From positions 1-5,573 of the forward strand of contig JACOUK010000048.1 in NCBI GenBank assembly GCA_016177905.1: a stretch of DNA of 5,573 bases, in the 5' to 3' direction. Source of the DNA: Candidatus Spechtiibacteriota bacterium (GTDB lineage: Bacteria; Patescibacteriota; Minisyncoccia; Spechtbacterales; HO2-43-30). A program made the position numbers and the translations under genes. Below are positions 1 through 5,146 of this stretch, one piece after another (within the stretch, counting starts at the first letter, position 1; each line of letters starts with the position of its first letter). The notes below the pieces were generated by a model. That model was not told where the DNA came from. It worked only from the letters and a program-made list of their open reading frames with translations, and made no database searches.

Positions 1-2
1 GC

Positions 3-92
3 ATTGCGACCATTCCTATTGCGCTCGCAGCAACGCTTTTGGGTTGGCAGATAATACGGCAGGCGCGCCAAGAGCTCAAAACACAGTCATAA
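3..92 (+). CDS. C-terminal end of an unidentified, probably membrane, protein (partial)
   Basis: An open frame enters from the left edge and gives 29 residues before a TAA stop at 90-92. The peptide starts IATIPIALAATLLGW and ends in a charged, helical tail, QIIRQARQELKTQS. This fits a last transmembrane helix followed by a short cytoplasmic tail. The other two plus-strand frames give peptides without this hydrophobic-then-charged pattern. The stop codon runs directly into a terminator-like hairpin (91-120), as expected for a real gene end converging on the rseP operon. The family cannot be named from 29 residues. A chance open frame is possible because only 90 bases are visible. Confidence 0.5.
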   Translation: MATIPIALAATLLGWQIIRQARQELKTQS

Positions 93-120
93 AACCTCTC
101 CGCAGTTCTGGGGGGGTTTT
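91..120 (+). terminator. Hairpin terminator shared by two convergent genes
   Basis: AAAACCTCTCC (91-101) pairs with GGGGGGGTTTT (110-120) around an 8-base loop. As plus-strand RNA this gives 11 continuous pairs: four A-U, five C-G and two U-G wobbles. The 3' side ends in four T. The minus-strand transcript keeps most pairs but has two C/A mismatches, so it should stop transcription less well. The hairpin begins within the plus-strand stop codon (90-92) and ends within the stop codon of the protease gene (119-121). This is consistent with a bidirectional terminator. Confidence 0.65.
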
Positions 121-1210
121 ATAATAACCTCTCCACATCCCGAAATGTTATCAAAATCATAAGAATGATAAGCACCATAAAGCCGATGCTATGCGCCATT
201 TTTTCATATCTCTGCTTCACCGGCGACCCTTTTATTTTCTCAATCGCGAGAAACAGAAGCCGCCCTCCATCGAGCGCCGGAAATGGCAGGATATTTAAAA
301 CCGCGAGGTTCACCGAGATCAACGCGATAAATTGAAGAAGAAACATAAAACCCATTTTCTGAACCTCCGCGGTGATTATGGCGATACCTACGGGGCCCGA
401 GAGACTTTCGTTCAATTTTCCGCTCCTCACGAACCCCACCACTGTATCAAAAAGAGCGTGAACTGTACCGGCTAGTGCATGATACGTGGTCTCTATACCC
501 TTAAATGGCGCTCTATAAAAAGGATATGAAACGACACCGACCTTCACCATCGCAATTCCTATTGCGCCCTCCTCTTTGGGGGCAAATTCACGCGGGCGAA
601 GGCGCACGTCCCGCACTATACTTCCATTTTTTACGGCAAGCGAGAGAATAATCTCTTCTCCAAGATGACGATTTGTAAACTTTTGCACATCCTCAATGTC
701 GTGAACGCGGATTTGCTCCTCCCCCGATTGGACGCGCACAATACTCTCCCCTACTTTTATGCCGGCGGTCTCCGCCGGAGAAAGTTTCGCAACTTCTACG
801 ATACGCACTTGGATATTTCTTACATGCGCGTTTTTTACTTCGCCCTCAACGACCTCTGGGAAACCGAGAAAATGCCCAAAAGAAAAAAGAACCGCGCTTA
901 TACAAACATTCATCAAAACACCTGCGAAAAGTATAAGAGCGCGCACATGAATCTTTTTTGACGCAAAGCTTCTTTGATCTTCTTTTTCCCCTCCATCCTC
1001 TCCGTAAATTTTTACAAATCCGCCGATCGGAAAAAGGTTGAAGGAGTACGCGGTCTCGCCGCGCTTTATCGAAAAAACGCGCGGAGGGAAACCTATGCCA
1101 AATTCCTCCACTTTCGCGCCCGCGCGTTTGGCAACAATGAAATGCCCCAGTTCATGGACAAGAATAAGAACCGCGAGAATGAGAATAAAAAGAAGTACGG
1201 TGAGAATCAT
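119..1210 (-). CDS. rseP: RseP-type site-2 protease (M50 zinc metalloprotease with one PDZ domain)
   Basis: The 363-residue product is an intramembrane zinc protease of the RseP/RasP/S2P family, which cleaves transmembrane segments of anti-sigma factors or leftover signal peptides. The zinc motif HELGH is at residues 19-23 in the first membrane helix, and the third ligand motif LDG is at 313-315. Other family marks are FPIGGFVKIYGE (60-71), FAGVLMN (95-101) in the second helix and SGPVG (271-275). Helices are near 1-18, 92-115, 284-305 and 340-358. A single PDZ domain lies at about 133-215, with the SPAETAGI signature at 144-151; E. coli RseP is longer (about 450 residues) and has two. The start overlaps the frr stop as ATGA, and no strong ribosome binding site is seen, so translation is probably coupled. 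No sigma or anti-sigma gene is nearby, so the substrate is unknown. Confidence 0.95.
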   Translation of the reverse strand: MILTVLLFILILAVLILVHELGHFIVAKRAGAKVEEFGIGFPPRVFSIKRGETAYSFNLFPIGGFVKIYGEDGGEKEDQRSFASKKIHVRALILFAGVLMNVCISAVLFSFGHFLGFPEVVEGEVKNAHVRNIQVRIVEVAKLSPAETAGIKVGESIVRVQSGEEQIRVHDIEDVQKFTNRHLGEEIILSLAVKNGSIVRDVRLRPREFAPKEEGAIGIAMVKVGVVSYPFYRAPFKGIETTYHALAGTVHALFDTVVGFVRSGKLNESLSGPVGIAIITAEVQKMGFMFLLQFIALISVNLAVLNILPFPALDGGRLLFLAIEKIKGSPVKQRYEKMAHSIGFMVLIILMILITFRDVERLL

Positions 1211-1755
1211 GTCTTCAGTATCTCTTCTTCCTTTCTCTTCGCCATTTCTTCAAGTTTTTTGTTATATTCGTCAACCATTTTTTGCAGTTCCTCTTTTTGA
1301 CGAAAAAACTGGTCCTCCGAAATTTCGCTTTCTTCTTTTTTTTCTTTGAATGCCTTGAGATGCTCTTCTCGCACCCTTCGGATTTTTACTTTTCCTTCTT
1401 CGATTATTTTTCCCGCCACGCGCGTAAGTTCCCTCCTTCTCTCTTCGCTCGGAGCAGGAAATGGAATCCGGATAAAATTACTCTCCACAACAGGATTCAT
1501 GTCAGGCTGTGAGAGCCGTATCGCGTTCTCGATGGGTTTGAGGAGAGTCTTGTCCCATGGATCAATCACGACCAATCTCGCTTCGGGCACGGAAAGAGTG
1601 GCAAGTTGCTTCAGGGGCATTTTCGCATGATACGCTTCAACCATAATTCCTTCGACAAGTTCAATCGACGCGCGACCCGCGCGAAGTTTCACAAGTTCGG
1701 CTTTGGTATATAAGATGACTTGCTCAAGGCCTTGTTTTACGCGTTCTTCCAGCAT
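1207..1755 (-). CDS. frr: Ribosome recycling factor
   Basis: The 182-residue product is ribosome recycling factor, which with EF-G splits the post-termination ribosome. Length is close to the usual 185. Family signatures are clear: LRAGRAS at 24-30, the domain II stretch from VEGIMVEAY through PLKQLATLSVPEARLVVIDPWD (about 34-68), NPVVESNFIRIPFP (87-100), and the conserved EERRREL helix (104-110) followed by VKIRRVREEH (123-132). The C-terminal half is the long charged three-helix-bundle arm. Its stop overlaps the protease start (ATGA, 1207-1210). The upstream propeller gene ends 8 bases before the ATG, and no clear Shine-Dalgarno is visible in that A/T-rich gap. In many bacteria frr is followed by uppS, cdsA, dxr and rseP; here it is joined directly to rseP. 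Confidence 0.98.
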   Translation of the reverse strand: MLEERVKQGLEQVILYTKAELVKLRAGRASIELVEGIMVEAYHAKMPLKQLATLSVPEARLVVIDPWDKTLLKPIENAIRLSQPDMNPVVESNFIRIPFPAPSEERRRELTRVAGKIIEEGKVKIRRVREEHLKAFKEKKEESEISEDQFFRQKEELQKMVDEYNKKLEEMAKRKEEEILKT

Positions 1756-1763
1756 ACAAAAAA

Positions 1764-2879
1764 TTATTTTTTAATAATCTGCGCCGCCGCGCCCATTCCG
1801 ACAAAAATAGTCTTTCCATCGTCCGGTAAAATCTTTAAAACTTGAATATGACGTTTTGTCGGCAACGTTTTCACCTGCCAACTCTTTCCCCCATCAATAC
1901 TTTTATGAATCTGGGGGCCGATGCCAAGATACAATTTCTTCGAATCTTCCGGATCAAGAGCTATGGCGGAAACAAATGACCCATCAGGCGAACTTACGAG
2001 CGGCACATCAAAAAATGAAGCGCCCCCGTTCTCTGACGCGAGCAGTCCTTTATTTGTCAGAACATATACATGGTCTTCATTCTTCCGATCCAGAGCAAGG
2101 TCCTGAATTATAACACCCTCTTTGGGAAGACGGAGGGCGCTGCTTACGTCTTGCCATACCGCTCCTTGATTTTTTGTTTTAAAAATCCGCGCGTCTCCCA
2201 CTGCCGCGAATATATTTCGGGTATCGCTTGGAAACATGAGGAGCTTGCGCACAGGCTCTTCAAAATCCTTCTTGATTCTCCAAGATTCTCCAAAATCCCT
2301 GCTTTCAAGAAAAATCCCCTTTTTTGTCCCCGCAAAAACAGTGCTTGGATCGTACGAATCAACCCATATCCCGAGAATTTGATCCCCGCTTCCAGCCGCG
2401 GAATACACTTCATAGAATTCCGCGCCGCGCGATTTTAAAATTCGCCCGATACCTTTAGAGTCAATTGCCGCATAAAAACGTTCGGAGTTTTCCGGATCAA
2501 TCGCAAAAAAGCGTAAAGAGTCTCCAGCGCTCAAAAAACTTTTATAGCTTGTCTGCCGCCATTGATCTCCTTTATCATCGGACCGATACAGTCCTTTATT
2601 CGTCCCCATGATAAGCGTATGGGGAGCTCGCGGATCAAACTGAATATCAATCACTTCTTCTTTCGCGGTATCAACTCCTCCATTATCCGCTATCCGGCTA
2701 AACGTGTAAGCGGAATCTTGTGAACGAAATACTCCTCCGTCGCGCTCGACGAGCACGATTTTATTTTTTTGCTCGATAACCCCGAGCTTTACCAAATACG
2801 GAGCCATCGTATTGTACATAACTCCAAGGATCAGCGCGAGAAAAATAATGATGGTTGTAATGGTAAAAGCTTCCTTCAT
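1764..2879 (-). CDS. Membrane-anchored seven-bladed beta-propeller with Asp-box motifs (Ycf48/BNR/sortilin-like), function unknown
   Basis: The 371-residue product has one hydrophobic segment near the N-terminus (about 6-28), which looks like a signal anchor placing the rest outside the membrane. The remainder shows seven motifs of the Asp-box type (S-x-D-x-G-x-x-W) at near-regular spacing of 42-49 residues: around 51-60 (degenerate), 98-107 (RSDDKGDQW), 147-156 (degenerate), 191-200 (ESRDFGESW), 233-242 (KTKNQGAVW), 280-289 (ASENGGASF) and 325-334 (KSIDGGKSW). Motifs such as AIDPENSERFYAAI and ALDPEDSKKLYLGI precede them and are typical of BNR/sortilin-type propeller strands. Sialidase catalytic residues are not recognised. 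Ycf48 of cyanobacteria has this fold and helps photosystem II assembly, a role that makes no sense here. A binding or assembly-scaffold role outside the membrane is inference. The start overlaps the holB stop as ATGA. Confidence 0.85.
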   Translation of the reverse strand: MKEAFTITTIIIFLALILGVMYNTMAPYLVKLGVIEQKNKIVLVERDGGVFRSQDSAYTFSRIADNGGVDTAKEEVIDIQFDPRAPHTLIMGTNKGLYRSDDKGDQWRQTSYKSFLSAGDSLRFFAIDPENSERFYAAIDSKGIGRILKSRGAEFYEVYSAAGSGDQILGIWVDSYDPSTVFAGTKKGIFLESRDFGESWRIKKDFEEPVRKLLMFPSDTRNIFAAVGDARIFKTKNQGAVWQDVSSALRLPKEGVIIQDLALDRKNEDHVYVLTNKGLLASENGGASFFDVPLVSSPDGSFVSAIALDPEDSKKLYLGIGPQIHKSIDGGKSWQVKTLPTKRHIQVLKILPDDGKTIFVGMGAAAQIIKK

Positions 2880-3706
2880 CTCAAAGATGACACGCTTAAT
2901 TCTTCCATAAGGAGCGCTGGGTTCATATTCGTCGTATGCAGGCGCACCTTTACTGCAAATATCCGTTTTATGAGATCAATCCTTGTCGCCCCTGCTTCGC
3001 GGGGACCCCTCCTTTCGCTCATCTCTTCTTGAATCATATCATGACGCAATTTCAAAAGCCAAAAATCGAGCATTTTTCCTACATCTTCTTTATTTTGCAG
3101 TGTATAATTCCGAGCTTTCAACAATTTTCGATACAAACTGTTTCCTTCGAATACTTTGAGGTGCTCATCGTATTCTTTGGGAATCTCCACTTCCGTCACG
3201 CCGACCGATCTTGCGGGAAATCGAATCTCAACTACCCGAGAATATATCGTCGACAAAAGAGACGAGCGAGCAGGCGCAAGAAGAATGAAGACAGCATCGC
3301 CCCTTGGTTCTTCAAGAAGTTTCAAAAAAGCGTTTGCCGCTTCCCTGTTGAAGGTTTCGGCATTTTCAATCACCGCGATCTTTCGTCCGCCAAGATATGA
3401 AGCAAGCGCGAACGAGCTTTTCAAATCCCGTATTTTCCCTATGGAAACCGGGGAATCCGCCAATCGCGTAAAGTCGGGATGTATGCCATACGATACATAT
3501 TCACACGATTTGCACGCGCAACTTTTTTTTAAAAAATCGGAAAAATTTTCTTTCTCGCCTCCGTGCAGCAAAAAGCCCGCGCATGAATTGGCGACTTTTT
3601 TTTTGTATTCTGTGTCCCCCCCGCTAAGCAAAAGCGCGTGAGGAAGATCGCCCGACGATACGAGTTTAGATAAAAGGGAAATTGTCCGTTCTTCTCCATA
3701 TGTCAT
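2876..3706 (-). CDS. holB: DNA polymerase III clamp-loader subunit delta prime
   Basis: The product (276 residues from the chosen start) matches the delta-prime/DnaX ATPase-like fold of the clamp loader. HALLLSGG (23-30) is the strand before the nucleotide loop, but the following DTEYKKK lacks a canonical GxxGxGK Walker A, in line with delta prime being a non-hydrolysing subunit. Four cysteines (42, 63, 65, 68) fit the zinc module and are followed by HPDF. The core runs from IGKIRDL through GGRKIAVIENAETFNREAANAFLKLLEEP (about 89-134), then FILL and STIYSRVVEIRF, where the usual SRC motif reads SRV (156-158). The C-terminal collar helices end with TTNMNPALLMEEL. An in-frame TTG at 3722-3724 would add six residues. 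The ATG at 3704-3706 is preferred because it forms an ATGA overlap with the glycosyltransferase stop and has GGAG five bases upstream. Confidence 0.92.
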   Translation of the reverse strand: MTYGEERTISLLSKLVSSGDLPHALLLSGGDTEYKKKVANSCAGFLLHGGEKENFSDFLKKSCACKSCEYVSYGIHPDFTRLADSPVSIGKIRDLKSSFALASYLGGRKIAVIENAETFNREAANAFLKLLEEPRGDAVFILLAPARSSLLSTIYSRVVEIRFPARSVGVTEVEIPKEYDEHLKVFEGNSLYRKLLKARNYTLQNKEDVGKMLDFWLLKLRHDMIQEEMSERRGPREAGATRIDLIKRIFAVKVRLHTTNMNPALLMEELSVSSLR

Positions 3707-4950
3707 CGTAACTCCATTGTACAATATTTTTCGATGAGTTCCAACAAGCCGCTGGAAAATCGCTCTTTGGAAAATTTTTGAGCTATTTTTTGAATAACAT
3801 GAGGGCTATACTGACTATAATTTTGGCGGAGTCTGCGCACGCCGTCCGCGAGCACCACGGGGTGCGTGTCATCAAAAAATTCACCCGTTATCCCCTCGAT
3901 CACAATCTCCTTTGCGCCGCCCCGGCGGAGCGCAAGTACCGGCTTCCCCGATGCCATCGCTTCGACCATCGTCATCCCAAAGTCTTCTTCACCGGGAAAA
4001 ATCAGCGCGTAGCATTGTTCATAATATCGAGCGACAACTTCGTCTCGCTGCCATCCAAGAAATTGAATATTTTGAAAACCCTTGGCAAGCGCCTCCAGTC
4101 TTTTTCTCTCATCTCCTTCTCCTATAATCACAAGCGTAAACCCGAGTTTTTTGAATGCTTCGATCGCGACATCAATTTCCTTATACGCGCGGAGTTGAGA
4201 AACAATGAGATAATACACATCTGGGGGGAGCGCGGCATTGCTTTCGAGCGGATTTGAAGGCGGTTTTGGTCCGCCTTCGGCGGACACCATGCCAAAACCG
4301 CCAGAGCCTCGGAGCCCCGCGCTGGCGGGGCGAGAATGAGCGCGAAAGTCAATGCCGCACTCCCCGATTTCAACAGGCGGATAAATCACCTTCGCTTCTC
4401 GCCCGTAGTATTTTCGTATTCTTTTGGCGATATGCTTGGAGTTTGCGATGAAAAAATCAACTCGCCGGGCCGCTTCTCTATCCCAGATACGAAGAAAATG
4501 AAAAAGAATTCTTCCAAAAAAACCCGCCATACCTCGCGCTTTGTCCAAATGGGAATATGCGTGCGCAAAATCCCATAAAAAACGCGTCGGAGTATGGCAA
4601 TAGCAAAAATGAATCGCGTCGGGACGAGTAAGTACTCCCTTACAAAATGCGGAGCAGGAAGAAATCACAATATCGAACTCCGCCAGATCAAGCTGTTCAA
4701 CCGCGATCGGAATCAAAAAAGAAAGGTATGTATAGCGCCTGCGCAAAAAGCTTGGCAAATGCTGAAGAAAAGAGCCCCGAACCTTTACGTCTCCAAAAAA
4801 TCGTTTCACGAATCCTTCCTCGTACACCACCGCGTATATGGGAGCGTCAGGAAACATCTCATGCAATACTTTCAACACTCTCTCCGCCCCTCCCAGCCGC
4901 AAAAGGTAATCGTGGACCAGCGCAATTTTTTTTGTCGAATAAACAGCCAT
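3703..4950 (-). CDS. GT4-family glycosyltransferase (WbaZ-like) with an in-frame palindromic insertion
   Basis: The 415-residue product is a retaining GT-B glycosyltransferase of family 4, probably transferring a sugar such as mannose from a nucleotide donor during surface polysaccharide synthesis; the sugar is inferred only from resemblance to WbaZ-type enzymes. The N-terminal domain has VHDYLLRLGGAERV (12-25), FDIVISSCSAF (92-102), HFCYCHTPTRFLWD (114-127) and FFIANSKHIAKRI (166-178). The linker reaches VIYPPVE (188-194). The C-terminal domain starts at YYLIVSQLRAYKEIDVAIEAF (246-266), continues with LVIIGEGD, and has the donor-site motif E322-DFGMTMV-E330 (E-x7-E). Between PPVE and YYL there are about 50 residues where such enzymes usually have about ten; most of this is encoded by a GC-rich palindrome (4259-4331). 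It is the first gene of the operon. No Shine-Dalgarno precedes the ATG; the promoter at 4960-4968 suggests a leaderless start. Confidence 0.92.
   Translation of the reverse strand: MAVYSTKKIALVHDYLLRLGGAERVLKVLHEMFPDAPIYAVVYEEGFVKRFFGDVKVRGSFLQHLPSFLRRRYTYLSFLIPIAVEQLDLAEFDIVISSCSAFCKGVLTRPDAIHFCYCHTPTRFLWDFAHAYSHLDKARGMAGFFGRILFHFLRIWDREAARRVDFFIANSKHIAKRIRKYYGREAKVIYPPVEIGECGIDFRAHSRPASAGLRGSGGFGMVSAEGGPKPPSNPLESNAALPPDVYYLIVSQLRAYKEIDVAIEAFKKLGFTLVIIGEGDERKRLEALAKGFQNIQFLGWQRDEVVARYYEQCYALIFPGEEDFGMTMVEAMASGKPVLALRRGGAKEIVIEGITGEFFDDTHPVVLADGVRRLRQNYSQYSPHVIQKIAQKFSKERFSSGLLELIEKYCTMELR
3712..3715 (-). promoter_or_regulatory. Shine-Dalgarno GGAG that decides the holB start
   Basis: On the minus strand GGAG ends five bases before the ATG at 3704-3706. 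It lies inside the last codons of the upstream glycosyltransferase gene. It would be downstream of the alternative TTG start at 3722-3724, so it supports the ATG start. It is the clearest ribosome binding site among the operon's internal starts. Confidence 0.65.
4259..4331. repeat. 73-bp GC-rich compound palindromic element inside the glycosyltransferase gene
   Basis: GGCGGTTTTGG (4259-4269) and CCAAAACCGCC (4292-4302) are perfect 11-base inverted repeats. They enclose a second hairpin, TCCGCC-TTC-GGCGGA (4270-4284). After an 11-base spacer comes a third, GCCCCGC-GCTG-GCGGGGC (4314-4331), with a perfect 7-bp stem. 53 of the 73 bases are G or C, well above the neighbouring sequence. No stop codon occurs in any of the six frames across the element. 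It encodes about residues 207-231 of the enzyme, rich in G, P, S and A, in the linker between the two sugar-transferase domains. The structure resembles a mobile palindromic element tolerated in frame. No second copy is in the window, so mobility is inference. Confidence 0.75.
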
Positions 4951-4959
4951 GAATAGATG

Positions 4960-4968
4960 ATTATATCA
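4960..4968 (-). promoter_or_regulatory. Extended -10 promoter of the five-gene operon, near-leaderless start
   Basis: On the minus strand TGATATAAT is a perfect extended -10 element (TGn plus TATAAT). The TATAAT ends nine bases before the glycosyltransferase ATG, so transcription starting six to seven bases downstream would leave a leader of only about two to four bases. No convincing -35 lies 16-18 bases upstream, where the terminator stem sits; extended -10 promoters can work without one. The missing Shine-Dalgarno fits leaderless translation. Confidence 0.6.
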
Positions 4969-4977
4969 CAGCACAAT

Positions 4978-4999
4978 AAAAAGGCGAGGCTTGCCTGCC
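4978..4999 (-). terminator. Terminator-like hairpin with T5 run downstream of the PaaX/Cas2-like gene
   Basis: On the minus strand GGCAGGCAAGCCTCGCC folds as GGC/GCC plus AGG/CCT, with one bulged C and a CAAG loop, and is followed at once by TTTTT (4982-4978). This is the only hairpin followed by a T run in the gap, so it probably ends transcription from the regulator gene. It lies about 150 bases after that gene's stop and just upstream of the operon promoter. An alternative stem, TGCCT/AGGCA (4992-4996 with 5004-5008), uses some of the same bases. Confidence 0.5.
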
Positions 5000-5035
5000 G
5001 TTTAGGCATGGAGTTTTCCTCGTCGAGAAAAATAG

Positions 5036-5041
5036 ATTATA
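5036..5041 (-). promoter_or_regulatory. Possible second -10 box upstream of the operon
   Basis: A perfect TATAAT is present on the minus strand in an A/T-rich context, but no good -35 hexamer is seen 16-18 bases upstream. If used, transcription would begin near 5029 and pass through the hairpin at 4978-4999 before reaching the glycosyltransferase gene. Chance occurrence in A/T-rich intergenic DNA is a serious alternative. Confidence 0.3.
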
Positions 5042-5091
5042 TTTTCTTTCCAAACACTATGCGCATATCACACACATATCGAATATCTCTT

Positions 5092-5127
5092 AGGTAACAA
5101 AGACCGCGATCGTGGTATTTGTTACCT
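5092..5127. repeat. 36-bp near-perfect palindrome between the regulator gene and the operon
   Basis: AGGTAACAAA (5092-5101) and TTTGTTACCT (5118-5127) are perfect 10-base inverted arms. The interior ACCGCGATCGTGGT (5103-5116) is itself symmetric except for one position, and is centred on GATC (5108-5111). Across the whole 36 bp only two of 18 base pairs break the symmetry. It begins 19 bases beyond the stop codon of the regulator gene. Neither side carries a proper T run, so it is a poor intrinsic terminator. It could be an operator, an RNA-stabilising 3' hairpin or a dispersed palindromic repeat; the sequence does not decide. Confidence 0.7.
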
Positions 5128-5146
5128 TTCTCCTCCTCCGCACGCA

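Noticed and set aside
93..134. Direct repeat AACCTCTCC at about 93-101 and 126-134
   Set aside because: One copy is part of the terminator stem and the other encodes the end of rseP; nine bases once repeated is likely chance.
762..778. Perfect hairpin CCGGCGG-TCT-CCGCCGG in rseP
   Set aside because: It encodes the conserved SPAETAG residues of the PDZ domain, so codon choice for required residues explains it. The protein has no extra length here.
1758..1772. A6-TTA-T6 palindrome between the propeller gene and frr
   Set aside because: The stem is only A-T pairs with no GC core, so it is unlikely to terminate transcription inside the operon; A/T-rich chance is enough.
2274..2293. Tandem 10-bp repeat GATTCTCCAA in the propeller gene
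   Set aside because: It codes for the Asp-box residues FGESW and their neighbours; two units of 10 bp are too few to suggest an active repeat.
2144..2413. 89-codon minus-strand frame inside the propeller gene
   Set aside because: It overlaps the Asp-box coding frame, which carries a clear repeated protein pattern; this frame shows no domain-like features.
3707..3724. Upstream TTG start for holB adding six residues
   Set aside because: The ATG at 3704-3706 has a well-placed GGAG and forms the same ATGA overlap seen at two other junctions; the TTG start has neither.
4128..4373. 81-codon minus-strand frame inside the glycosyltransferase gene
   Set aside because: It lies in another frame of a well-supported gene and is open partly because the palindromic element has no stops. 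The peptide resembles no known family.
5092..5127. 36-bp palindrome as a CRISPR repeat next to a Cas2-like gene
   Set aside because: Only one copy is present, with no spacers or second repeat nearby, and the whole unit is palindromic, unlike typical CRISPR repeats.
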